From the NCBI RefSeq assembly GCF_031200575.1, contig NZ_CP133597.1, positions 1 through 64,000 of the forward strand: a stretch of DNA of 64,000 bases. The letters run 5' to 3'. The position numbers and the translations under genes were made by a program. The number at the start of each line of letters is the position of its first letter. Positions within the stretch are counted from its first letter, which is position 1. Below the pieces are notes generated by a model. The model saw only the letters and a program-made list of their open reading frames with translations. It did not search any database and had not been told where the DNA came from. This stretch comes from Ferroplasma sp. GTDB taxonomy: Archaea; Thermoplasmatota; Thermoplasmata; Thermoplasmatales; Thermoplasmataceae. This document shows, piece after piece, positions 35,471 through 49,221 of the stretch.

Positions 35471-36409
35471 ATGGAAGTTAAAAGAGAGGATTTATTAAAA
35501 AACCCTGTAAAAGATACAAGGGTCGGAAAGGATACCACACTTGCAAATTTAATGGAAATGTTCGGTACCAGTGGAGGCTTTACATCAAAAAAAATCTATG
35601 AGGGGTACCAGATACTGAAGGAGGAGTTTAATTCCAATGAAACGACTTTTCTTTCATTCCCTGCAGATATTATATCCACAGGAACCAGGGGCATAATAAA
35701 CCAGCTGGTGAAAAATAAGCTGGTAGATGTTATTATTACCACAAACGGCACACTTGACCATGATATTGCCAGAACATACACAGATTACTATGCCGGAACA
35801 TTTAATTTTGGTGATGACAAATTAAAGGATATGAATATCAACAGGCTTGGGAATGTATTTGTCCCGGACGAAAGCTATGGAGTTATAATTGAAGACAAAC
35901 TTATGCCAATGATAGAGGATCTCTACAATCGGAAAAAGGAATGGGCGCCAGTGGATTTAATCCGTGAAATTGGATTAAAACTCAACAGTGACAGTTCAAT
36001 TCTATATAATGCCGCCAAAAACAATATACCGGTTTTTGTTCCCGGGATTACAGATGGGTCATTCGGATCACAGCTATGGTCATTTTATGAGATGCATCAT
36101 GATTTTCGCATAAATATCCTTGAAGATGAGCATAGATTATCAGATATAGTATTCGATGCAAAAAAGACAGGAGCTTTGATGATAGGTGGCGGGATATCAA
36201 AACACCACACTATATGGTGGAATCAATTCCGTGATGGTTTGAATGAGGCGGTTTATATCACAACCGCACAGGAATATGATGGTTCACTATCAGGTGCAAA
36301 ACTTGAGGAGGCAATTACATGGAAAAAGGTCAGGAAGGATGCAAAATTTGTTAACATATACGGCGATGTAACCGCACTGCTGCCCCTTCTTATCGGGCCA
36401 TTTCTGTAA
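35471..36409 (+). CDS. dys: Deoxyhypusine synthase
   Basis: Transfers the aminobutyl group of spermidine to the target lysine of aIF5A, an NAD-dependent reaction. The 312-aa protein shows the NAD-site segment FLSFPADIISTGTRGIINQL, VDVIITTNGTLDHDIA, the substrate region VPGITDGSFGSQLW and the active-site Lys244 in MIGGGISKHH. Length and all motifs are typical of archaeal enzymes. Together with aIF5A and agmatinase in this window it covers most of the hypusine pathway except spermidine synthesis. Confidence 0.95.
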   Translation: MEVKREDLLKNPVKDTRVGKDTTLANLMEMFGTSGGFTSKKIYEGYQILKEEFNSNETTFLSFPADIISTGTRGIINQLVKNKLVDVIITTNGTLDHDIARTYTDYYAGTFNFGDDKLKDMNINRLGNVFVPDESYGVIIEDKLMPMIEDLYNRKKEWAPVDLIREIGLKLNSDSSILYNAAKNNIPVFVPGITDGSFGSQLWSFYEMHHDFRINILEDEHRLSDIVFDAKKTGALMIGGGISKHHTIWWNQFRDGLNEAVYITTAQEYDGSLSGAKLEEAITWKKVRKDAKFVNIYGDVTALLPLLIGPFL

Positions 36410-36496
36410 TATGCACAAATAAATTTTTACACTTATTTTTAATTAGTAGAGGTCAATGAGTCTTAAGAATTAATCTATTGACCATCAACTGGTTTT

Positions 36497-37825
36497 TTAT
36501 GTCAGTGCCTTGTTCCTTGTTTCTGGAGCATATTTGAGGGTGAGCGCAAGCCCTATGAACTCAAAAACTGCGAAGTAGATTATTATGGTTTTTAAACCGT
36601 AGAGCGAGTCTATTATTGGAAATGAGAATACGGCAAGTATTGACCCTAGCCTGGAAATAGAGGTGGCGAACCCCATTGCTGTGCCCCTTATCCGTGTTGG
36701 AAATATTTCGACGGGATATGTGTATGTAATCGGGCTGGGCCCAACATTATGGAAAAAGTGGACAAACCCAAAGGCGCTGAATGTCATGAGGAGCCCAACC
36801 ACTGCATACTCATTAACAAAAAAGAATATGACAAGAACCAGGAAAGACCCTAGAAACCCTATAATCAGCAATAACCTTCTGCCGATCCGATCTACATAAT
36901 ATATTGCAATAAGGAACCCTACAACTACTGGAATGGACTCTGCCATGCCGGTAAATACAACATAAAGATCTGCATAGTAGGATGTAATTTCGGTGGAAAA
37001 TATTAATGGCGAATATGTCCATATACCATAGCTAACTATATCATATGAAAACCAGGCCATAGAAATAAATATTATGTATTTTCCGTATTTTCCCTTAAAT
37101 ATGTCCTTTAGCCTTGTCTTCCCGGGGCTTATGTCGGGCAATGCAGATATTCTGTATCCTGTGGACTTTTCAAAATTTACCCTGGCAGCGTTTCCTGCCT
37201 CGTTCCCAAATTTGTGCTGCACCCAGTATGGGCTTTCTGGAATCTTTTTCCTAGAATACAGCACCAGTATAGGGAATATCGCACCGATCATGTACATATA
37301 GCGCCATGCATTCACACCGGTGAACAGCACCAGGGGAACAGCAATCCCGAGGAATATAAGAGAACCTATGGAGAATGAGAAAATATTGAAGAACATAAAC
37401 CTCCCACGGGACTTTGTTGGTGAAAATTCTGCCTGTATTGAGGAGCTTACGGGATAATCGGCGCCTATACCAAAGCCCACTATGAGTTCAAGAATGGAGA
37501 AATTTATGTAATTTGTTGCTAATCCTGTTAAAAAAATAAATATGGATACAATGAAAAGGTCATAAATGTAAATAAATCGCCTGCCATAAATATCAGCAAT
37601 ATAACCTGAAATAAAACTTCCAATGAGGACTCCCCCTATGGATGATATTCCCATTATGGAAATCTCGTAACTTTTCAGGGACATTACATTTATCAAATAT
37701 AGTAATGCATATGAAAATACTGTAAGTGTATAACCGTCCATCATCACACCCATGGAAGACAGGAGTGTGATTTTTCTCAGAAATGGTGAGGAAGGGGCAT
37801 CTGAAATGGTTTTATAGCTATTCAT
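36497..37825 (-). CDS. MFS transporter (sugar/organic anion porter type)
   Basis: The 442-aa protein has twelve predicted helices and the major-facilitator loop motif after helix 2 (GYIADIYGRRFIY), its partner GADYPVSSSIQAEFSPTKSRGRFM after helix 4, and the second-half copy YYVDRIGRRLL. These features fit the sugar or organic-acid porter group. The substrate cannot be deduced. It lies convergent to deoxyhypusine synthase and divergent from 5S rRNA, with 113 nt of AT-rich DNA before the rRNA. Confidence 0.85.
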   Translation of the reverse strand: MNSYKTISDAPSSPFLRKITLLSSMGVMMDGYTLTVFSYALLYLINVMSLKSYEISIMGISSIGGVLIGSFISGYIADIYGRRFIYIYDLFIVSIFIFLTGLATNYINFSILELIVGFGIGADYPVSSSIQAEFSPTKSRGRFMFFNIFSFSIGSLIFLGIAVPLVLFTGVNAWRYMYMIGAIFPILVLYSRKKIPESPYWVQHKFGNEAGNAARVNFEKSTGYRISALPDISPGKTRLKDIFKGKYGKYIIFISMAWFSYDIVSYGIWTYSPLIFSTEITSYYADLYVVFTGMAESIPVVVGFLIAIYYVDRIGRRLLLIIGFLGSFLVLVIFFFVNEYAVVGLLMTFSAFGFVHFFHNVGPSPITYTYPVEIFPTRIRGTAMGFATSISRLGSILAVFSFPIIDSLYGLKTIIIYFAVFEFIGLALTLKYAPETRNKALT

Positions 37826-37938
37826 ATGGAGGTTTATTGCATATCAGTATATAAATTATCAGTATTTACTTAATTATGAGTACATATTAAAGTGCGCTGA
37901 TTAAAAATGTTTATATATTAGTTAGTAATTAAGATTTG

Positions 37939-38056
37939 ACGACGGTCATAACATCGGGGAAATACCAGGTCTCATTCCGAACCCGACGGTTAAGTCCGAT
38001 GTGTTACATACTGTACTATCTTCCGCGAGGGGACGGGAACTATGTTTCGCTGTCGT
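37939..38056 (+). rRNA. 5S ribosomal RNA
   Basis: The segment has the conserved 5S loops (GGGGAAATACCAGGTCTC, TTCCGAACCCGACGGTTAAG) and a terminal helix formed by ACGACGG (37939-37945) and CTGTCGT (38050-38056). About 118 nt is normal for archaeal 5S. It stands alone, with no 16S or 23S nearby, as is known for Thermoplasma-type genomes with unlinked rRNA genes. Exact ends are from helix pairing, so they may shift by one or two bases. Confidence 0.95.
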
Positions 38057-38075
38057 TTTTTAATATTGTTTTTTA
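38056..38075 (+). terminator. T-tract terminator of 5S rRNA
   Basis: Two runs of six T (38056-38061 and 38069-38074) directly follow the terminal helix of 5S rRNA, the usual archaeal termination signal. Confidence 0.6.
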
Positions 38076-38120
38076 TCAAATTAGAAAGAAGGTTAATTAA
38101 CAGGTTTTTTATGAAGGTTT

Positions 38121-39413
38121 ATGATAAATCCCTGGAGTTCATCACAGTATTTCGATTATGAAAAGTTAATCAGAGAATTCGGAATAGATAAGCCGAATGA
38201 CTATTTTGATTATTTTATGTTCCGGAGAAAACTTATATTCGGGCAGCGTGGCCTTGATTATCTGGAATATGCAATAAAAAATGGCATGGAATTTAATGCC
38301 ATGACGGGATTAATGCCATCAGGGCATATGCACCTTGGAAATAAACTCACCATAGATCAGATTATTTATTTTCAGTCTCTTGGGGCAGAAGTGTATATTG
38401 CAGTAGCTGACCTTGAATCCTATGCGACAAGGGGAATTAGTTTTGAAAGGGCACGTGAAATAGCCATCAACGAATACATAGCCAACTATATATCCATGGG
38501 GCTGAAACCATGCAAAATATATTTCCAGTCCGAAAATTTTGATACCCAGAGCCTGGCATTTATTCTTTCCAACGGCACAAATATGAATGAACTCAAGGCC
38601 ATATATGGGCTTACTGACTCATCATCAATGCTGCACGTTAATTCGCCTATAATACAGGCAGCTGATGTACTCCATACACAGATGAGGCACCTTGGAGGAC
38701 CGAAACCGACAATTGTGCCTGTTGGTGTTGACCAGGATCCACATATCAGGCTGATGCGAGACCTGGCAAAAAGGCTCAGGATTTATAGCATAAAACCAGA
38801 CCATGGAAAAATATCCATTTTCATCAAAGGAACAGATAATCCAGAAAGATATATTAACGAAGCTATGGAGGAACTTTCTTCAAAGGGCTATGAGTGTTCA
38901 CCTAACTATGAATACAGAGCCATTTACATAAAAAATTCAAAGGAAGAGGAAAGAATAAAAATTGATATGATTCTCGCACGTCTCGAGGGGAAGTTCAATG
39001 AATATACGTTCATTGAACCTTCAGCAACATTCCAGAAGCTGGAAACAGGACTCAGGGGCGGTAAGATGTCATCCTCGGTCCCTGATTCGCTAATTAGCCT
39101 GAATGATTCACCTGCTGATGCAACCAGAAAGATTAAACATGCTGTAACCGGTGGGAGGCAGACGGTTGAGGAGCAGAAAAAACTGGGAGGAAATCCCGAT
39201 ATATGCCCTGTATTTGAACTTTATAAATACCACAGCAGTGATGATAAATATGTGAGCAGGGTATATGAGGAATGTATCGGTGGTGTAAGAATGTGCGGTG
39301 CATGCAAATCAGAGGCTGCTCAGAATATATCTAAATTCCTGAAAAATCTTGCTGAAAAGAAAGATGAATCACTGAGAAAAATGGATGATTACCTCATAAA
39401 GAGGTCGTCCTGA
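38121..39413 (+). CDS. trpS: Tryptophanyl-tRNA synthetase
   Basis: A class I synthetase of 430 aa with the HIGH-type motif PSGHMHLGN (about residues 67-75) and the KMSKS-type motif GGKMSSS (about residue 313). The archaeal/eukaryal TrpRS form is indicated by NPWSSSQYFDYEKLIREFG at the start, FIEPSATFQKLETGLRGG, and the VPVGVDQDPHIRL segment that contacts the amino acid. GGT stands before the ATG. Its 3' end overlaps the convergent MtnA-like gene by 25 bp. Confidence 0.95.
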   Translation: MINPWSSSQYFDYEKLIREFGIDKPNDYFDYFMFRRKLIFGQRGLDYLEYAIKNGMEFNAMTGLMPSGHMHLGNKLTIDQIIYFQSLGAEVYIAVADLESYATRGISFERAREIAINEYIANYISMGLKPCKIYFQSENFDTQSLAFILSNGTNMNELKAIYGLTDSSSMLHVNSPIIQAADVLHTQMRHLGGPKPTIVPVGVDQDPHIRLMRDLAKRLRIYSIKPDHGKISIFIKGTDNPERYINEAMEELSSKGYECSPNYEYRAIYIKNSKEEERIKIDMILARLEGKFNEYTFIEPSATFQKLETGLRGGKMSSSVPDSLISLNDSPADATRKIKHAVTGGRQTVEEQKKLGGNPDICPVFELYKYHSSDDKYVSRVYEECIGGVRMCGACKSEAAQNISKFLKNLAEKKDESLRKMDDYLIKRSS

Positions 39414-40408
39414 ATAAGATTATAGAGTTTTTTAAGCTCCTCAGGCCTGAATATCCCATATTCAGTGATGAATGCTGTAACGTATTCGTGTGGCGTTACA
39501 TCAAATGCCGGATTTTTAGCATGCCCTTCAACAGGGCCCAGCCTTGAATTGTTCACCATGAGAACCTCATTCTCGTCCCTCTCCTCTATGGGTATTCCAT
39601 CCCCACTTTTTAGAGAGAAATCAAATGTGCTTCCTGGAGCGGCGACATAAAATGGTATATTGTTTACCTTTGCAAGAACTGCTTTTTCATACGTTCCTAT
39701 CTTATTTGCAAAATCCCCGTTGGCAGCTATCCTGTCAGCACCAACAATAGCGAGGTCAATGTCCTTATTTTTCATGAAATGACCTGCCGCATTATCAGCT
39801 ATTATGGAATAATCTATACCCTCCTGCTGAAGCTCCCATGCAGTAAGTTTTGCACCCTGTAACCTTGGCCTTGTTTCATCCACATAAACAAATATTTTCT
39901 TTCCGGAATCGTGGGCAATTCTCATGGGCGCCAGGGCTGTCCCCCAGTCGACAACAGCAAGTGCGCCAGCATTGCAGTGCGTCAGTATCCTGTCATCTGA
40001 TTTTATTAGGCTATTGCCGTATTCACCGATCTTTCTGGATCTTTCAGTTATTTCCAGTGCATATCTTCTTGCCGCAGATTCAGAGAACTTATTTGACTTC
40101 ATATAATCTATTGCCTTGAATAGGTCATACGCTGTGGGCCTTGAAGATGAAATGGTTTTAACGGATTTGTCCATATCTTCCTTATTTTTGAATGCCATTG
40201 CAAGCCCGTATGCGGCTGTAACCCCTATAGCTGGAGCTCCACGAACTACCATATTTTTTATCGCATAGTAAATGTCATCGCTATTGTTCGCAGTATATAT
40301 CTCAATAGATTCCGGAATTTTTCTCTGATCAATCAGCTTAACCTGATTATCCTCATACCAAACCGCGAGAATTGATCTTGATTCTCCATTTATGTTGACT
40401 TTCATCAT
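39389..40408 (-). CDS. mtnA: Methylthioribose-1-phosphate isomerase (MtnA-like, eIF2B-related)
   Basis: The 339-aa protein has the family blocks VRGAPAIGVTAAYGLAMA, ILTHCNAGALAVVDWGTAL with the catalytic cysteine, VDETRPRLQGAKLTAWEL and VGADRIAANGDFANKIGTY with the catalytic aspartate. It converts methylthioribose-1-phosphate to methylthioribulose-1-phosphate. Archaeal relatives can instead isomerise ribose-1,5-bisphosphate (AMP pathway), and these two roles are not easily told apart by motif. An MTA deaminase in the window favours nucleoside salvage in either case. Two adjacent ATGs leave the start uncertain by one codon. Confidence 0.88.
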   Translation of the reverse strand: MMKVNINGESRSILAVWYEDNQVKLIDQRKIPESIEIYTANNSDDIYYAIKNMVVRGAPAIGVTAAYGLAMAFKNKEDMDKSVKTISSSRPTAYDLFKAIDYMKSNKFSESAARRYALEITERSRKIGEYGNSLIKSDDRILTHCNAGALAVVDWGTALAPMRIAHDSGKKIFVYVDETRPRLQGAKLTAWELQQEGIDYSIIADNAAGHFMKNKDIDLAIVGADRIAANGDFANKIGTYEKAVLAKVNNIPFYVAAPGSTFDFSLKSGDGIPIEERDENEVLMVNNSRLGPVEGHAKNPAFDVTPHEYVTAFITEYGIFRPEELKKLYNLIQDDLFMR

Positions 40409-40555
40409 GGAATATAATTGGAAAAGATATTAAATTTTTCATGGCAGTTTTTCCATACAACTTTCAAAAAACTAAAACTTTAAAATACTATTTAGTAATA
40501 TCATTACACAACAAAAGTTATATGTTTCAAAGAAATATAGCTGACTACATATTGT

Positions 40556-40629
40556 GGGTCCGTAGCTCAGCTAGGTAGAGCGTCTGGCTTTTAACCAGGC
40601 GGTCAGGGGTTCAAACCCCCTCGGACCCG
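40556..40629 (+). tRNA. tRNA-Lys (TTT)
   Basis: Acceptor GGGTCCG pairs with CGGACCC, with G73. The anticodon stem TCTGG/CCAGG (allowing G-U) encloses CTTTTAA (anticodon TTT), and the T arm GGGG-TTCAAAC-CCCC is canonical. It ends only 13 nt before the rpoH start, so tRNA and RNA polymerase genes may share a transcript. Confidence 0.95.
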
Positions 40630-40642
40630 TTTAGGTGAAAAT

Positions 40643-40903
40643 ATGAGCAAGTTCAATGTGCTAGAGCACGAAATTGTGCCAGAACACCATCTGGTTCCAG
40701 TGGAAGAGGAGGAAAGCGTTTTAAGCAGGCTTAATGTGACTAAGGACGATCTGCCTAAAATCGGTATAAATGATCCAACTATCAAGGCCTTGGAGGAAAT
40801 CCATGGAAAATTAGAGCCGGGAAGAATAATTAAAATTATCCGGAAGAGCCCTACAGCAGGGTATTATGAGTATTATAGAGTTATTGTAAAGAGTGTGATA
40901 TAA
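40643..40903 (+). CDS. rpoH: RNA polymerase subunit H (Rpb5-like)
   Basis: RpoH is the archaeal counterpart of the Rpb5 C-terminal domain. The 86-aa protein shows HEIVPEHHLVPVEEEESVL near the start, LPKIGINDPTIKALEE in the middle and GRIIKIIRKSPTAGYYEYYRVIV at the end, all diagnostic. AGGTGAAAAT precedes the ATG. rpoB begins one base after the rpoH stop. It opens the RNA polymerase operon. Confidence 0.97.
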   Translation: MSKFNVLEHEIVPEHHLVPVEEEESVLSRLNVTKDDLPKIGINDPTIKALEEIHGKLEPGRIIKIIRKSPTAGYYEYYRVIVKSVI

Positions 40904-43900
40904 ATGAATCCTATTTTAGATGCGTTTTTTAAATCAGAGAGTGTTGTTAATTACCAGATAGATTCAATGAATTATTTTTATGCATCCAAAAATAACCCGG
41001 ACAGCATAATGCAGCAAATTGTAGATGAAACAAAAATATCTGACGACGCTACACCCGGAGTTATCGAGCTTGACCCATCAAAAACAAGAGGGAAGGACAT
41101 AAAGATATATTTTGGAAGGGACCGGGAAAATGGTAAGGCCACAGGAGACCCCACAATATGGGTAGAAAAACCGGAAATAAAGGAAGCTTCCGGTGCATCA
41201 AACCAGATCACCCCCCAGGAAGCAAGGCTCAGGGACCTGAACTACATGGCACCGATTATATTGCGGCTCCGCATAGTGGAGGACGGAATAGAGAGGGATG
41301 CCAGCACCATAAAAATCGGGGAAATACCTGTTATGGTAAGATCAAAAATATGCACACTTTCAGAACAGAATCTTGACCTGTATATTGAAAAGAATAATGG
41401 CCCCATTGATGAAACTAGGGAGGAAAAACTCAGATATGTGGATGAGGACCCTACAGACCCTGGAGGTTATTTTATTATAGGAGGTTCGGAGAGGGTTATT
41501 GTCTCCCTTGAAGATCTGGCACCAAATAAAATCCTTGTTGAATATGAGGAGAAATATGACTCCAGGCTTGAAGTTGCAAAAATATTTTCACAGAAAAGTG
41601 GTTTCAGGGCACTTATATCACTGGAGAAGGGCAGCGATGGAATCATAAACGTATCTATTCCAACAGTTGCAGGGACCGTTCCTCTGGTGATACTGATGAA
41701 GGCCCTGGGGATAGACAAAGATGTAGATGTCCATGATGCCATATTTTCAGATCCGCGCATGGATCCTTTAATTTATGCTAACATTGAAGATTCCAAGAAT
41801 CCAAAGGTGTTGCCACCCAACGGCGTCAATAACAGTGAGGATGCACTTTCATACCTTGAAAAAAGATTTGCAGCAGGTCAGGCAAAGGAATTCAGGGATA
41901 AGAAAATTACACAGATGCTTGATAGGGCACTTTTACCGCATCTTGGAGATGAGGTCTCAGACAGATTGAAGAAGGCCATATACCTGGGAAGGATGGCAAG
42001 GTCACTTCTTGAACTTAACCTTGGCATGAGGCACGTGGACGATAAGGATCATTATGCAAATAAAAGAATAAAACTGTCAGGGGATCTTCTTGATGAACTT
42101 TTCAGAAATGCTTTCCAGTCAGTAATGAAGGATTTAAAATACCAGCTGGAAAAGACATACAATAAGAAAAGAGGCATAAGACTCAGGCCAGCTGTTAGGC
42201 AGGATTTGCTTACCCAGAAAATTCTGCATTCAATGGCAACAGGAAACTGGATAGGTGGACGTACGGGAGTTTCACAGCTTCTTGACAGGACTTCCAATAT
42301 GTCAACTTTAAGCCATCTTAGAAGAATTATCTCACCACTGACAAGATCTCAGCCACATTTTGAGGCAAGGGATCTCCACCCAACACAGTGGGGTAGAATA
42401 TGCCCCAACGAGACACCTGAAGGCCAGAACTGCGGACTGGTAAAAAATGCATCTCTAATTATTAATGTAACACAGGGAATTGACCCGGACATAGTTCTTG
42501 AAGAGCTCAGGGGAATGAATATATACGATGTAACAAAGGAGGAGGCATCCGGGAGGGTGTACCTTAATGGGGATTTCATAGGATACCATGATGACCCGGC
42601 AATACTTGCAGAGACTGTAAGAAATCTAAGAAGGTCGGGAAAACTATCAAACGAGGTCAATGTCAAATTTGATTCAAACACTAACGAGGTAATAATAAAC
42701 TGTGACCGTGGAAGGTTGAGGAGGCCATTATTTGTTGTACGTGATGGCAAAACCGTTCTCAATGAAGAAATGCTTGAAAAACTACGTATGGGAGAGTATA
42801 CTGTAAATGACCTTATTTCGGAGGGAGCAATAGAATGGCTGGATGCAGAGGAGGAGGAAAACGCATATATTTCGGTATTCCCATTTGAATTCCCTGAAAA
42901 CTGCCCGCACTGCGGCAAGGTGCTTTACAGGAATAATGTAACATGGGTAAATCCGGGGTCGGATGATATTGTCCTTGAATGCGATGAATGCCATTCGCAT
43001 TTCAAGGGAATCAATCAGATTTCAAAGGATCATACACACTGTGAAATAGATGCATCCATGATACTTGGGGTTGTGGCATCGCTTATTCCCTATCCTGAAC
43101 ATAACTCATCGCCCAGGATTACCATTGCTTCTGCAATGATAAAACAGTCAATTGGAATTCCACAGGCAAATTTCAGAATAAGGACAGATACCAGAGGGCA
43201 TCTGCTTCACTACCCACAGATACCACTTGTTACAACAAAGGTTATGGATTTCATAAGGTACAGGAGAAAGCCTGCAGGCCAGAACTTCGTCGTTGCAATA
43301 GTATCATACCACGGATACAACATGCAGGATGCAATTATAATGAATAAGGCATCCATAGAGAGAGGGCTTGGAAGAAGCTCATTCTTCAGGACCTATACAG
43401 CAGAGGAGAGAAGATATCCTGGAGGACAGGAGGACAGATTCGAGATTCCAAGCCATGATGTCCTTGGGGCAAGAGCAGAAGATTATTACAAGAATCTTGA
43501 TGAAAATGGTGTCATATTCCCTGAATCAAAGGTCGAGGGTTCAGATGTACTTGTGGGAAAAACATCCCCACCAAGATTCCTTGAGGAGGATAATGCGGAT
43601 AAGCTCGGACCCTTAAGAAGGAGGGAATCATCGGTAACAGTCAGGCCCACAGAATCCGGATATGTTGATAATGTATTTCTCACAGTATCTGAGAGCAATA
43701 GCAGGATAATCAAGGTTAAGGTCAGGAGTGACAGGATACCCCAGCCAGGTGATAAATTTGCATCAAGGCATGGACAGAAGGGGGTTATAGGACATGTTGT
43801 ACCTCAGGAGGATATGCCCTTCAATGAGGATGGAATCATACCTGATTTGCTGTTCAATCCGCATTCAGTACCGTCAAGAATGACACTGGGCCATGTCCTT

Positions 43901-44487
43901 GAGATGATGGGGGCAAAGGTTGCAACCATGAGCGGGGACAATATAGATTCTACTATATTCGACGGGGAACCTGAAAGAAGCCTCAGAGAGCAGCTCAAGA
44001 GATACGGTTTCCGTGAATCTGGCAATGAGGTTATGTACGACGGAATTACAGGAAAGAAATTTGACGTTGATATATTCATGGGCGTAATCTATTACCAGAA
44101 ACTGCACCATATGGTTGCAAGCAAATTCCATGCAAGGTCCAGAGGGCCCGTGCAGATACTTACAAGACAGCCAACAGAAGGAAGGTCCAGGCAGGGAGGA
44201 CTCAGATTCGGAGAAATGGAGAGGGATACCCTTATCGCACATGGTGCATCCATGGTCATAAAAGACCGTTTGCTGGATCAGAGTGACGGAACAATACTCT
44301 ATGTCTGCGGTAACCCCACATGCGGGCATATAGCAATATATGATTTCAGAAAGGGTACATTGAGATGCCCTGTATGCGGAAATACAGGCAATATATATCC
44401 TATTGAGACCAGTTATGCATTTAAATTGATGAGAGATGAATTGAGTTCCATGGGAATTGTAATGAGGCTAGAACTGGGTGATATGAA

Positions 44488-44491
<4 letters not shown>
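40904..44491 (+). CDS. rpoB: RNA polymerase subunit B, undivided
   Basis: The 1195-aa second-largest subunit is a single chain, as in Thermoplasma and crenarchaea, rather than the split B''/B' of many euryarchaea. Visible blocks are [64 protein letters not shown] (fork and catalytic-side region, 499-541), the zinc site [24 protein letters not shown], and the C-terminal zinc motif with CGNPTCGH and CPVCG. It directly follows rpoH and overlaps the rpoA1 start by 4 nt. Confidence 0.98.
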
Positions 44492-48668
<4,177 letters not shown>

Positions 48669-48677
48669 AGGGATACC

Positions 48678-49109
48678 ATGAATGAGATAACACTGGATAA
48701 CCAGACAATAGGATTTATAAAATTATTTGAGAGCTATACTAGAACAAATGTGTTCGAATGCCTTGAAAACGAGGAGATGGTATTATTCGTTGTGGGAGAG
48801 CATAAGCTTGCTGAAATATTTAAAAAACACGAGAATATAATTACTGACCTGAAGGCAAAGATAAACAAAAGAATAGTCATGGCAGAGTTCTCCCCTGACC
48901 TGCTTACTTTTACAAAAAATCTTTTTTACAGATACGGAGTAAACGAAATAAATTTGATATGGAAGGACAATGTAACAAATATATTCATCGGCATAGCACC
49001 TGAAAATATCGGGAAGGCAATAGGCAAGGATAGCCGCAACATTAAATTAATGCGTGATGCCATTTCAAGATATTTCAAAATAAAGAACGTTATAATAAAA
49101 CAGAGATAA
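48678..49109 (+). CDS. nusA: Archaeal NusA-like KH-domain protein
   Basis: A 143-aa protein with two KH-type units: AEFSPDLLTFTKNLFYRYGVNEI in the first and IFIGIAPENIGKAIGKDSRNIKLM, with the GKDS loop, in the second. Archaeal NusA consists only of these KH domains and follows the RNA polymerase genes, as here. It probably binds nascent RNA during elongation. The gene starts 9 nt after rpoA2. The rpl30e gene usually located between rpoA2 and nusA is missing, and rps12/rps7 do not follow. Confidence 0.92.
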   Translation: MNEITLDNQTIGFIKLFESYTRTNVFECLENEEMVLFVVGEHKLAEIFKKHENIITDLKAKINKRIVMAEFSPDLLTFTKNLFYRYGVNEINLIWKDNVTNIFIGIAPENIGKAIGKDSRNIKLMRDAISRYFKIKNVIIKQR

Positions 49110-49221
49110 ACCATATTCCCATATTTATGTTATAATTTTTACATTTTCTTGCTTAACTAATAAAACACGGTTTTTATATTATAAGTATCAATTAAAAAAA
49201 TTATTGTTAAAAAATATATGA

